Counted from the stretch's first letter, positions 39,594-48,684 are shown. The stretch: DNA of 64,000 nt from Bacteroidota bacterium (GCA_023458535.1 JAEWYW010000048.1:1-64000); one strand, 5' to 3'. Notes: generated from the sequence alone by a model not told the origin. A program made the numbers and translations.

Positions 39594-42224
39594 ATGAAAA
39601 TTGATAAGATACAGGTTTTAAGAGGTCCAAATATTTGGAGCATAAGAAGAAAGAAGCTGATACAGATGAGGCTGGATCTTGAGGAACTTGAAGAACTTCC
39701 CACTAATAAAATTTCAGGTTTTAGAGAAAGAATAGAGGAGCTAATACCATCTTTATTTACACACCGTTGTTCCGAAGGATACCACGGCGGACTTTTCCAC
39801 CGTATCGAAATGGGTACATGGATGGGTCATGTTATAGAGCATATCGCATTAGAGATACAGACGCTCGCTGGCATGGATACGGGCTTTGGAAGAACTCGAG
39901 AAACCAAAACGCCAGGTGTTTACAATGTTGTCTTCAGTTATTTGGAGGAAAGTGCAGGTGTTTACGCTGCGGAAGAATCTGTAAAAATTGCACAATGCCT
40001 GGTAGATAATGTACCGTACGATATCGATGCATGCATACAAACTCTTAGAGAAATTAGGGAAAATGAACGTCTCGGTCCTTCTACAGGTAGTATAGTGGAT
40101 GAAGCAGTATCCCGAAATATTCCGTGGATACGACTGGGGAAAAATTCGTTGGTGCAATTGGGATATGGTGTTCATCAGCAAAGATTTCAGGCCACCATTA
40201 CTGGTAAAACCAGTTCTATTGCTGTTGATATAGCTTGCAATAAGGAACTCACTAAGAAAATGCTGGAAGACGCCGCCATTCCTGTGGCCAGTGGAGGGAT
40301 GGTAACCAATGATGAAGATCTGAGTAAAGTCATTAAAAAAATCGGTTATCCTATAGTGCTAAAACCATTAACTGGAAACCATGGACGTGGACAATCTATT
40401 AATGTCAACGATTGGGATTTGGCTGTAGAAGGCCTAAAATATGCACAGACAGTTTCGCAAAAAGTAATTGTCGAAAAATTTATTACAGGTTACGACTTTA
40501 GAGTTTTAGTCATCAATCATAAATTGGTAGCTGCCTCAAGAAGAGTCCCTGCACATGTTTCGGGTGATGGCGAGAGCAGCATTCAACAACTAATAGACAA
40601 AGAAAACGAAGATCCAAGAAGAGGTTATGGACATGAGAATGTTCTTACTGAAATTCTTGTAGATAAAGATACCGAAGATTTACTGTCAAAGTTAGGCTAT
40701 ACCCTTCAAACCATACCTCAGAAAGGCGAGATGGTTTATCTTAAATCTACTGCCAACCTTTCCACAGGGGGAACTTCCATAGATGTGACCGATATGATTC
40801 ATCCTGAGAATATCGTGATGATGGAAAGAATATCTAAAATTGTTGGTTTGGATGTTTGCGGAATTGATATTATGGCGGAAAACCTTACACAGCCACTAAA
40901 GGAAAGTGGCGGAGTAATACTTGAGGTGAATGCAGCGCCAGGCTTTAGAATGCATCTTGCGCCGAGCGAAGGCTTACCTCGAAATGTTGCGGCTCCTGTA
41001 GTCGACATGCTTTATCCACCTGGAAAACCATGCAGAATACCTATTATTGCGGTCACAGGAACCAATGGAAAAACCACAACAACAAGATTAATTTCTCATA
41101 TTGTAAAAAATAACGGATATAGAGTAGGTTTTACCACATCAGACGGAATTTATATTCAAAATAGTATGCTGGCACAAGGCGATACCACAGGGCCTGTTTC
41201 AGCAGAATTTATATTAAAGGATCCCACTGTTGAGTTTGCGGTATTGGAAACTGCAAGAGGAGGGATTTTGCGTTCTGGGTTAGGATTTTCCTATTGTGAT
41301 ATTGGCGTTTTAACCAATATCAAAGAGGATCACTTAGGTTTGAATGATATTCATAATCTTAAAGACTTGACCCGTGTAAAAAGGGTGGTTTTGGACGCTG
41401 TAAAGAAAGATGGATGGTCTGTTATCAACGCTGATGACGAATATTCGATGAGGTTGTCTACTGATTTGGATTCTAAAGTAGCGCTTTTCAGTTTGGATGA
41501 AAACAATCCTCACATCAAAAAATATGCAAAAGAGGGTAAAGTTACTTGTGTGTACGAAGATGGTTTTGTGACCATTAAAAAGGGAGATTGGAAAATTCGT
41601 GTTACCAAAGTGAATAATATTCCAATTACCATGGAAGGTAAGGCTAAATTTATGATTTCCAATGTGTTGGCGGCTACTTTAGCTACATACCTGCACGGTT
41701 TTGAAATTGAGCATATTGCCAACTCACTGAGAACATTTATTCCAAGTGCTCAACTAACCCCTGGAAGACTGAATGTGTTTAAGTTCAAAAATTTTAAGGT
41801 CATGATTGATTTTGCACATAACCCATCTGGCTATGAAGCGATTGAAGATTATCTTAAAAATGTTGAATCCCCTAAGAAAATAGGAATTATTTCTGGGGTG
41901 GGCGACCGTAGGGATGCTGATATTAAAGAATGTGGGAAAATTGCTGGTAGAATGTTTGACCATATTATTATTCGAAATGAAAAGCACCTACGAGGAAGAA
42001 CCGAAGATGAAATCAATGGACTTATCATAGACGGAATTCATGAAAGCGACAACGAAGTGACTTATGAAATTATTCCAAAGGAAATTGAAGCATTAAAACA
42101 CGCCATAGGAATGGCAGAGGAAGGAACTTTTATTACCGCTCTAAGTGATGTAATCTCTAACGCGATAGATTTGGTTCAGGATTATCAAAATAAAGAAATG
42201 AACGACGAAATTTTCTTGAAATAA
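39594..42224 (+). CDS. cphA: Cyanophycin synthetase (CphA1 type)
   Basis: CphA builds multi-L-arginyl-poly-L-aspartate from Asp, Arg and ATP without ribosomes. The 876-residue protein has the three CphA1 parts. There is an N-terminal domain ('LRGPNIWSIRRKKLIQMRLDLEELEELPTNKI'), an ATP-grasp domain adding Asp (glycine loop 'KPLTGNHGRGQS' from Lys257) and a Mur-ligase-like domain adding Arg (P-loop GTNGKTT, 489-495; 'DFAHNPSGYEAIEDYL' near the end). Both ATP sites look intact, so this is not the shorter one-site CphA2. It faces cphB divergently. Confidence 0.96.
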   Translation: MKIDKIQVLRGPNIWSIRRKKLIQMRLDLEELEELPTNKISGFRERIEELIPSLFTHRCSEGYHGGLFHRIEMGTWMGHVIEHIALEIQTLAGMDTGFGRTRETKTPGVYNVVFSYLEESAGVYAAEESVKIAQCLVDNVPYDIDACIQTLREIRENERLGPSTGSIVDEAVSRNIPWIRLGKNSLVQLGYGVHQQRFQATITGKTSSIAVDIACNKELTKKMLEDAAIPVASGGMVTNDEDLSKVIKKIGYPIVLKPLTGNHGRGQSINVNDWDLAVEGLKYAQTVSQKVIVEKFITGYDFRVLVINHKLVAASRRVPAHVSGDGESSIQQLIDKENEDPRRGYGHENVLTEILVDKDTEDLLSKLGYTLQTIPQKGEMVYLKSTANLSTGGTSIDVTDMIHPENIVMMERISKIVGLDVCGIDIMAENLTQPLKESGGVILEVNAAPGFRMHLAPSEGLPRNVAAPVVDMLYPPGKPCRIPIIAVTGTNGKTTTTRLISHIVKNNGYRVGFTTSDGIYIQNSMLAQGDTTGPVSAEFILKDPTVEFAVLETARGGILRSGLGFSYCDIGVLTNIKEDHLGLNDIHNLKDLTRVKRVVLDAVKKDGWSVINADDEYSMRLSTDLDSKVALFSLDENNPHIKKYAKEGKVTCVYEDGFVTIKKGDWKIRVTKVNNIPITMEGKAKFMISNVLAATLATYLHGFEIEHIANSLRTFIPSAQLTPGRLNVFKFKNFKVMIDFAHNPSGYEAIEDYLKNVESPKKIGIISGVGDRRDADIKECGKIAGRMFDHIIIRNEKHLRGRTEDEINGLIIDGIHESDNEVTYEIIPKEIEALKHAIGMAEEGTFITALSDVISNAIDLVQDYQNKEMNDEIFLK

Positions 42225-42247
42225 AAAGTAGATCATTTATTAAAAAT

Positions 42248-42280
42248 AAAAAGACTAGCTGCAATGCTAGTCTTTTTTTT
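42248..42280. terminator. Bidirectional terminator between cphA and the ATP-grasp gene
   Basis: Arms AAAAAGACTAGC and GCTAGTCTTTTT with a 6-base loop. A and T flanks serve both convergent transcripts. Confidence 0.92.
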
Positions 42281-43460
42281 AATTCCCAAAAAAAGCATGT
42301 GAACTACCGATCCAGATGTCTTCTTTCTTGTTGAAATCCACATTTACCATTGCTGCTTTCGTCATTCGGGCAAGGTTTTCCAATAAAAATGGTCGGTCAT
42401 CATCTTCTTTCCAGATGTACAATAATCGAACTTCAGCTTTAGAAAAATCACCATTGATATCTTCGAAGATAGGCTCGTACTGTACTTTTCGCTGCATAAT
42501 GAAATTTTCTTTGTCCTGAATTGCATCAATTTCAGCTTGACTCGGATTTAAATTAACTCCACTTCCTGCAAACGAAAAAAGAGGTTTCAAAACAAAATTC
42601 TCTACATTTTCATCTTCAGGAAATTCATTCAAGAAATAAGATTTCGGAACATATTCATGATTCAACATTGGCAACAAAAACTTAGAAATTTTGAAAAACC
42701 AATTGGGATGCGTTACCCATTCTACATCAACTTCTTCTCGGAAATTAAATTCAGTCTCCAAATCTGGAATATTATCCAATTCATCAAAAATAATACGGTT
42801 GTAAATTCTTTTAATTTCTGTGATTTCACCATTATTTTCGTAGAATAATTTTTTGCCTTCTTTCTTTAATTTTGTGAGACAAACGGTTTTGATGCCCAAA
42901 TATTTCTCCGTCATCGCAAAATCAATTTGGGTTTTTTGTTTCTCAGGATATATTTCCAAAAGAATCACATTCTCAGGCTGTTCATCGCCCAAGATAAGTT
43001 CTTTCAATTCGTTAATAATTCCTGCACCCTGTCTCTCATTTTTAATCTCATCTAAAAAAGTATAGACCTCGCAAATCGTTTCCTCATACATGTTTTGAAA
43101 AGCATACAGAGAGGGAAAAGCTTGCAGTTCGATTAATTGTGGAACTATTTCACCACTTTCATCTCTGCAAATTCCAAAATCAATGGTGAAAAAATGAGGT
43201 TTTAACGTGTCGTTGGGAACCCAGCAATTTTCTGGGACGGCTTTTTGCAAAACTTCTGGTGGAATATTTTTTATTTGTGTAATAATACTTTCTGTGGCAT
43301 CAACCAATTTCTCTTTAAAATCTTTTGGTAGGAAAATCGGACTTTCGCAAACTCTGAATAGTGGTGAAACGCCGCTTTTTTCCTCAAGTACATCCTTTAT
43401 TTTTTGGTATTTTTCTTGTGAAAACGCTTCGTTATAGGCTTTTCTGTATTTTGGAATCAT
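42279..43460 (-). CDS. ATP-grasp protein resembling glutathionylspermidine synthase in motif order
   Basis: A 393-residue cytoplasmic protein. An acidic motif comes early ('VPQLIELQAFPSLYAFQ', Glu111). Then 'HPNWFFKISKFLLPML' (251-266) precedes the nucleotide-binding lid 'VLKPLFSFAGSGV' (Lys292, Gly299, Gly301), followed by 'EVRLLYIW' and 'WIGSSHAFF'. The order acidic motif, then WK-x-SK, then KPL-x-GxG is that of glutathionylspermidine synthase ATP-grasps, in which the fold is circularly permuted. This is inference from motif order only. It is the last gene of the amidoligase cluster, separated from the amidotransferase by a hairpin, and the acceptor may be an amine. Confidence 0.65.
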   Translation of the reverse strand: MIPKYRKAYNEAFSQEKYQKIKDVLEEKSGVSPLFRVCESPIFLPKDFKEKLVDATESIITQIKNIPPEVLQKAVPENCWVPNDTLKPHFFTIDFGICRDESGEIVPQLIELQAFPSLYAFQNMYEETICEVYTFLDEIKNERQGAGIINELKELILGDEQPENVILLEIYPEKQKTQIDFAMTEKYLGIKTVCLTKLKKEGKKLFYENNGEITEIKRIYNRIIFDELDNIPDLETEFNFREEVDVEWVTHPNWFFKISKFLLPMLNHEYVPKSYFLNEFPEDENVENFVLKPLFSFAGSGVNLNPSQAEIDAIQDKENFIMQRKVQYEPIFEDINGDFSKAEVRLLYIWKEDDDRPFLLENLARMTKAAMVNVDFNKKEDIWIGSSHAFFGN

Positions 43461-43488
43461 ATATTTTGTGTCTTGGTTTTATAAAACT

Positions 43489-43510
43489 AAAAACGAGCAG
43501 AAACTGCTCG
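43489..43510 (-). terminator. Hairpin (attenuator-like) between the amidotransferase and the ATP-grasp gene
   Basis: On the minus strand arms CGAGCAG and CTGCTCG with a 3-base loop are followed by five T. It lies in the 75-base gap between two genes of the cluster and may reduce read-through into the last gene. Confidence 0.7.
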
Positions 43511-43535
43511 CTTTAATTGGTTTGATATTTAATTG

Positions 43536-44363
43536 TTATACCAACATGAGTTGAGATAACTTTTTGGCTGCAAACTGTAAGAATCTTGGTAATATCTGAG
43601 ATTGTGTTAAGACTATTTTATCTTCATCATCACTTCTATCTAAGGTTTCCAAGTATTTTTCAATTCCGTAATTTTCAATCATCGCCTGTTTGTATTTTTC
43701 ATCTTTCAAGCTTTCCTTCATGCCTTGAGGGTTGGCTTCTGGATGAAACTGGGTTCCGAAGATTTCTTCAGAAAAACGAATCGCCATTACTGCTCGTTCT
43801 AAACTGATGTGCGGACGGTATTTTTCAATGGCTACAATCTCCATTCCGAGTTCTTCAAAACGCTCCAAATTGGGCTCAATGAACTGGTAAGCGCGGGAAT
43901 CCACCGCATAAAAAGGGTCTGGCAGATTTTGGAATAAATATTCTTTTTCGCCTTCTTCCGTTTTGTGTATCGGTAAAATTCCGAAAGAATAAGATTTTCT
44001 TTTGCAGATATTTCCCAATTCCCAATGGATGCTTGCTATTTGAAAAGAATGACAAATTAAAAACAAATATTTTTTTTGATCGTTTACTTTATTAAATTCA
44101 TAAACGTTATCTAAAAAATTGTAATATAAATTTTCCCATTCATGTCCTTCTCTGTGAGGGTTTCCTGGTCCCCCTGATGAAATGAAAATATCAAAATCTT
44201 CAACATTGGGAACTTCATTTTTATATCTTACATCAAAAACATCAATACTGACATTGTGCTCGGAATTGACTTTAAAAGTTTCGGAAATTTCCTTGATATT
44301 TACCATTCCCTGGTTCGCATGATTGTTGTTCATATCCAACAATGCGATTTTTATATCTATCAT
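43536..44363 (-). CDS. Class I glutamine amidotransferase-like protein
   Basis: A 275-residue single-domain class I glutamine amidotransferase. The triad is complete: Cys104 in 'FLICHSFQIAS', His207 and Glu209 in 'FGTQFHPEANPQ', and the oxyanion segment 'ISSGGPGNP' (61-69). The nucleophile context (ICHS) differs from the usual GxCxG, so it may act as an amidase or gamma-glutamyl hydrolase rather than a plain ammonia donor. It lies 37 bases after the GCS2 ligase on the same strand. It may supply ammonia for amidation or trim a gamma-glutamyl group from the product. Confidence 0.85.
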   Translation of the reverse strand: MIDIKIALLDMNNNHANQGMVNIKEISETFKVNSEHNVSIDVFDVRYKNEVPNVEDFDIFISSGGPGNPHREGHEWENLYYNFLDNVYEFNKVNDQKKYLFLICHSFQIASIHWELGNICKRKSYSFGILPIHKTEEGEKEYLFQNLPDPFYAVDSRAYQFIEPNLERFEELGMEIVAIEKYRPHISLERAVMAIRFSEEIFGTQFHPEANPQGMKESLKDEKYKQAMIENYGIEKYLETLDRSDDEDKIVLTQSQILPRFLQFAAKKLSQLMLV

Positions 44364-44400
44364 AATAACAGCTTCTTAATACTTTGCAAAGGTATAAAAA

Positions 44401-45522
44401 CTATGCCATTGCACCCACTGAATGTGTTATGCCATACTCAGTTTCTGATATCATATAATCCACCACTTTGCGCAAATCACCGGTTTCCTTAAATACTTTT
44501 AGCTGTCGGTCGGCTCCTGTGCCGTTTTTCAAAATTTCCCAAGCGTATTCCACTTCGTTTCGGCATCCTAAATCATCTACTACATCATCTATAAACTCTA
44601 AAAGTTCTTTTAAAAGAATAGCGTATGGCACAGATTCCTCCTTACCAAAATCAATTAAATGCGCATCGATACCGTCTTTGGAAGCACGCCATTTGTTTTC
44701 TGTAAGCAATAATCTTCTATAGCTGCGGAAACTCATATTTTGCTGATGAAGTTTGTAGATTTTCGCCACTAAACTCTGCATGATTGCTGCTAAACAAACC
44801 GTTTCATCAATTCTTAAAGGCATATCGCAAATTCTGAATTCTATTGTTGGATAAAAAGGATGAACTCTTAAATCCCACCAGATTTTTTTAGCATTGTCAA
44901 TGGTTCCAGTTTTTACCAGCAAAGCGATATAACTGTCTAATTCTGCTAAGGAATTGAAGTAACTTGGTATCCCCGTTCGTGGAAATTTAACGAAAATCTC
45001 CTGTCGGTACGATTTGAATCCTGTATTGCTGCCAATCCAAAATGGTGAATTGGTAGATAATGCATAAACATGAGGCAAGAAGTAGCGCAAAACATTTTGA
45101 ATTCTTACTCCCTCTTCACGGTTGGGAATACCAATATGCACATGAAGTCCGAAAATAAGATTTTCACGTGCGACATCGCCCATGTCTTCCACAATTTTAA
45201 TATATCGCTCTCCCTGAGTAATTGAATTGGCGTTCCAATGCGAGAAAGGATGCGTTCCTCCTCCTGAAACTCTCAAATTTTCCTCATGAGCTACCTCTAT
45301 AAGGTTTTTTCGGAGCATAAAAAGTTCTTCTCTTGCCTGCTGAATATTATCGCAAATGCCAGTTTCCATCTCAATCATAGATTCGTGCATTTCGTACTTT
45401 ATATTTTCGCTGAGGCGAGATTTTCCACCTTCGATAATTTTTGAAACATGAGAAACCAAATCCCGACTTTCCTGATCGATAATCTGATATTCTTCTTCAA
45501 TGCCAATGGTAAATTTATGCAT
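44401..45522 (-). CDS. GCS2-family carboxylate-amine ligase (YbdK-like)
   Basis: A 373-residue member of the GCS2 family, the glutamine-synthetase-fold ligases that include YbdK, a weak glutamate-cysteine ligase. It begins 'FTIGIEEEYQIID' (metal-binding Glu cluster) and has 'SGGGTHPFSHWN', 'FGLHVHIGIPNREE' and 'TIEFRICDMPLRIDETVCLAA'. The family activates a carboxylate with ATP and joins it to an amine; the products are mostly unknown. It is 21 bases after the ATP-grasp gene. In this cluster it is the likely first ligase, making a gamma-glutamyl-type dipeptide. Confidence 0.9.
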   Translation of the reverse strand: MHKFTIGIEEEYQIIDQESRDLVSHVSKIIEGGKSRLSENIKYEMHESMIEMETGICDNIQQAREELFMLRKNLIEVAHEENLRVSGGGTHPFSHWNANSITQGERYIKIVEDMGDVARENLIFGLHVHIGIPNREEGVRIQNVLRYFLPHVYALSTNSPFWIGSNTGFKSYRQEIFVKFPRTGIPSYFNSLAELDSYIALLVKTGTIDNAKKIWWDLRVHPFYPTIEFRICDMPLRIDETVCLAAIMQSLVAKIYKLHQQNMSFRSYRRLLLTENKWRASKDGIDAHLIDFGKEESVPYAILLKELLEFIDDVVDDLGCRNEVEYAWEILKNGTGADRQLKVFKETGDLRKVVDYMISETEYGITHSVGAMA

Positions 45523-45543
45523 GACTTGTGTTTTTAAATGTTT

Positions 45544-46494
45544 CTATTTTGCAGAATTCTTCACAAAACTGCCCCAAGAAATCCGCGTTTCCCCTGGAAC
45601 GTAACCTTCTGCTTTTTCTATCGCTAATTTGGCAGCGTGCTCAATAATCCAACTGAAATTTTCTTCACCTACGGAGTTTCTATCTGCATCTGGTGCAGGA
45701 TTACAGAAATCGATAGCGATAGGAATTCCATCTCTCACTGCAAATTCCACAGTGTTAAAATCGTAACCCAATGCATCGTTAATGGTTAAAGTATATTCTT
45801 CAATTTGTTTTAAAAGGCTGTCCAGTTCTGCACCAGAAGTTTTATGGGTGGTTTCGTAGCGCAGATGAGGTTCATTTCTTGGCTCGTATGGCATAATGTG
45901 TACATACTTTTTTCCTAAACAATACACTCTGTAATAATCATCGAAAACAATTTCCTCCTGTAAAAGCATTACCAACTCGTGAGTCTGACTGTGTTTGTCC
46001 CAAAGGTCTTCAGGACTCTTCACTTTATAAACATCTCTCCAGCCGCCTCCATCATGAGGTTTCATATACGCTGGAAAACCTACATAATTGAAAATATAAT
46101 CCCAATCCTGAGGATGTTTCATATTTCTGAAAGAATTTTCCTTGGTGTTTGCTGGCCTTTCGTAAGAGGGTAAAAGTATGGTTTTAGGCACTGGTACGCC
46201 CAATTTTATCATCAATGCATTGTTGAAAAACTTTTCATCTGCACTCCACCAAAAAGGGTTGTTGATGACGTAAGTTCCGTTCAAAGAAGCATTTTTAAGG
46301 TAAGCTCTATAAAAAGGAACATCATGCGAAATTCTATCTATAATGACTGCATATCCATAATCTACTCCCTGTTCCAGTTTGTCGATAGAAACAGCTTCAG
46401 CGGTATATTCGCCGTTGCCTATTTCGTTTATTTTATCGATAACCGCCCAAGGAAAAGTGTCCTCCATTCCGAAAAGAATTCCAATTTTTTTCAT
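45544..46494 (-). CDS. RimK/GshB-like ATP-grasp ligase
   Basis: A 316-residue ATP-grasp enzyme in standard order. A pre-ATP-grasp domain opens 'MKKIGILFGMEDTFPWAVIDKIN'. The ATP lid is 'MKPHDGGGWRDVY' (Lys145, Gly149-151), and 'TVEFAVRDGIPIAIDFCNPAPDA' carries Glu250, Asp262 and Asn265 as Mg2+ ligands. It should form an amide or peptide bond through an acyl-phosphate. The start at 46494 is chosen since the 26 upstream residues are Lys/Gln-rich and untypical. Substrates are unknown; with GCS2 it recalls the two-step logic of glutathione synthesis. Confidence 0.85.
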   Translation of the reverse strand: MKKIGILFGMEDTFPWAVIDKINEIGNGEYTAEAVSIDKLEQGVDYGYAVIIDRISHDVPFYRAYLKNASLNGTYVINNPFWWSADEKFFNNALMIKLGVPVPKTILLPSYERPANTKENSFRNMKHPQDWDYIFNYVGFPAYMKPHDGGGWRDVYKVKSPEDLWDKHSQTHELVMLLQEEIVFDDYYRVYCLGKKYVHIMPYEPRNEPHLRYETTHKTSGAELDSLLKQIEEYTLTINDALGYDFNTVEFAVRDGIPIAIDFCNPAPDADRNSVGEENFSWIIEHAAKLAIEKAEGYVPGETRISWGSFVKNSAK

Positions 46495-46601
46495 ATATTT
46501 TTGTTTGTTGATTTGTTGTGATGTTTTGTCTTTCTGTTTTCCTGCAAGTTTTATACGGCGCAATTTATACATTGGTTTTCAGTTAGATTGTTACAAAACC
46601 G

Positions 46602-47315
46602 TTAACTAAAATAGGCTCCTATAAATTTTGGGAAAACCATTCTCCATAATGGCCAATCGTGATTGATCCACTTTTGTTCGTCGTACCACACCGAAATTCC
46701 TTTTTGCTCGAGAATTCCTTTCATTTCCACGTTTTTGTCTTTGCAGATATCTTCGTCTGAAGTGCTTAAAACAATGTTCATGTGTTTGTATTTCCAAGCT
46801 TCGTCATTCAGTAAAAATTCTCGAGGTGAATTGAAAAATACTTGATCATTTGAGAAACCGTCCATAAAATTTCTGATGCTAAACGCTCCCGACATTGCAA
46901 AAAGATGAGACACCAAGTCTGGATTTCTAAATGCGAAGTTGGCGGCATGATAACCTCCAAAACTTGCACCTGCTACTGCTACTCTGTGGGTTTGATGGAG
47001 CTTTTGGATGTAAGGAACAAATTCCTGAACCAGAAACTGCATGTATTTTTCGTAATTGTTCATCCTTTCTTGAGGATGAATTTTTTCATCATAAAAACTC
47101 CATTCATCAATAGTTTGAATGTTGTATAATTTTACTTTACCATTATCTACAAACCAGTCAATGCTTCCGTTTAAACCGAAATCGTGGTTTTGGGTATATT
47201 GACCTTGTGATGTAGGAAACATGATTATGGGATAACCATAGCTCCCTGTAACTTCTACTTTTAAGGGTAAGTTTAAAATATGAGAGTAAAATTCTGTGTG
47301 TTCAATCTGCGGCAT
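46602..47315 (-). CDS. Esterase, S-formylglutathione hydrolase superfamily (PF00756-like)
   Basis: A 237-residue alpha/beta-hydrolase without signal peptide. The nucleophile is Ser118 in 'VAGASFGGYHAANFAF', a likely acid Asp187 in 'STSDEDICKDKN' and His219 in 'INHDWPLW'. This is the esterase D / S-formylglutathione hydrolase fold, often annotated only as putative esterase. Its placement 107 bases ahead of the ATP-grasp gene suggests it acts on the product of the ligase cluster, for example hydrolysing a thioester or ester of a small peptide. Confidence 0.85.
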   Translation of the reverse strand: MPQIEHTEFYSHILNLPLKVEVTGSYGYPIIMFPTSQGQYTQNHDFGLNGSIDWFVDNGKVKLYNIQTIDEWSFYDEKIHPQERMNNYEKYMQFLVQEFVPYIQKLHQTHRVAVAGASFGGYHAANFAFRNPDLVSHLFAMSGAFSIRNFMDGFSNDQVFFNSPREFLLNDEAWKYKHMNIVLSTSDEDICKDKNVEMKGILEQKGISVWYDEQKWINHDWPLWRMVFPKFIGAYFS

Positions 47316-47419
47316 TTGTAGTTTTTTTTGAATAAACCAATAATACGAAAAAAAATAGAATGTTACGGAATTAAGTTCTAAAAAAGTAAAAAAAGATCAC
47401 AACCCTTGCATTATATATT

Positions 47420-47436
47420 TGAATTATTATAATTCA
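47420..47436. promoter_or_regulatory. 17-base palindrome between the two esterase genes
   Basis: TGAATTATTATAATTCA is a perfect palindrome around a central T, in the 128-base gap upstream of the 237-residue esterase gene. Possible operator for the amidoligase cluster; AT-rich, so chance is not excluded. Confidence 0.3.
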
Positions 47437-47443
47437 TTGTTAT

Positions 47444-48574
47444 TTATTGATTTTGCATGCTGCCTGAATTTTGTTGAGGACTAACGTCTAGAGGGTTTTC
47501 TGGATTGTCGTAATACAGCCATTCCATCGCCCTAGGAAATTCCTGCGACCAATAGAACTCGTTATGAGTTCCGTTGGGGTTGATGCTGGTCTTCACTTCA
47601 AAATCAAATAACTTTTGTGCTTCCCATTTTTTAAGATGATCTTCAAACTCATGTATTCGGTTGACCATTTTTGCTCCTTCCTGCTCGCCGCCATAAATGT
47701 AAATTTTTGTCTCAAAAGGATGTCGAAAACGCATCATTGGGAAATTGTTATCAGGTTCAATCCACAGCGAAGGCGAAAAAACCAACAATTTAGAATATAC
47801 TTCAGGGTATAGAAAACCACTGTAAATGCTGATCAGGGCGCCCAAAGAACTGCCACCAATACCTGTGTTTTCGCGGTCTTTTTTGGTGCGGTAAGTTTTA
47901 TCAATATACGGCTTTAAAGTGTCTGTAATAAAACGGATGTATTTTTTGCCTTCAGAACCACTTGCAATATTGTCATTGTCGAAAATATATTCCTTAATTC
48001 TATTGGAATCTCCATGATCAACAGCAATTACAATGATATCTCCACGTCCGTACTCTGTTAAAACAGACAGTTTGCGGTCAATTTCCCAGTTGCCAAATTC
48101 ACTGCCGTTATTGAATAAATTTTGTGCATCTTGAAGGTAAAGAACGGGATAAGAGGTATCGGTCTCGTAATAATTATAAGGCAAAAGCGCCCAAACTTTT
48201 CTATACCTGTCGAGTTGTGGAATATAAAAATCATCGTCAACAACTTCAATGATCGGAAAAAATTCTTCTTTAAAAGGTCCCCAGTTCAGACGCCAATTGG
48301 TAACAATATCTGAAACTGTTTTCTGAGAAATACTGGCTTTTCTGTTGGGCGTAATGTTTCCATTTTCGTCAAGTTCAACATTTTCCCACCCGCCTTTCGT
48401 GAATTTGTATTCAACAATTTCTGGTAGCAAATCGTCTGAAATTTCAATTTCGAAACTGTTGGGAACAATTTCCTTCAACCGGAAATCATGGCTGCGCGGA
48501 TCCCACTTATTAAAACTTCCTGTGATGTATACTGGTCTGTCGTCATTGATGGGCGTTGTTACTTGAAATTTCAT
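47444..48574 (-). CDS. Esterase with N-terminal starch-binding-like domain
   Basis: A 376-residue protein joining a CBM20/CBM48-like beta-sandwich (residues 1-95, 'VYITGSFNKWDPRSHDF ... VEYKFTKGGWENVELDENGNI') to an esterase D fold (110-376). Nucleophile Ser243 sits in 'GIGGSSLGALIS' and His337 in 'NPNGTHNEFYW'. No signal peptide. The starch-binding-type domain and its place next to the glycogen operon, read divergently, could mean a glycogen-associated enzyme. Its strand and family place it at the head of the amidoligase cluster. Either role is open. Confidence 0.85.
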   Translation of the reverse strand: MKFQVTTPINDDRPVYITGSFNKWDPRSHDFRLKEIVPNSFEIEISDDLLPEIVEYKFTKGGWENVELDENGNITPNRKASISQKTVSDIVTNWRLNWGPFKEEFFPIIEVVDDDFYIPQLDRYRKVWALLPYNYYETDTSYPVLYLQDAQNLFNNGSEFGNWEIDRKLSVLTEYGRGDIIVIAVDHGDSNRIKEYIFDNDNIASGSEGKKYIRFITDTLKPYIDKTYRTKKDRENTGIGGSSLGALISIYSGFLYPEVYSKLLVFSPSLWIEPDNNFPMMRFRHPFETKIYIYGGEQEGAKMVNRIHEFEDHLKKWEAQKLFDFEVKTSINPNGTHNEFYWSQEFPRAMEWLYYDNPENPLDVSPQQNSGSMQNQ

Positions 48575-48676
48575 CTTGTGTGTTTACTCTTTTAAAGATT
48601 TAAAAATACTTAAATTTTCAATTAAAAATTAATTGAAATTTATTAAAAAATCGTCATGCAGCAGATAATAAATTAA

Positions 48677-48684
48677 TATATTTG
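48677..48684 (+). promoter_or_regulatory. glgB -7 box
   Basis: TATATTTG is a perfect match 46 bases before the TTG start of glgB; probable promoter of the glycogen operon. No -33 TTG at the right spacing. Confidence 0.4.
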
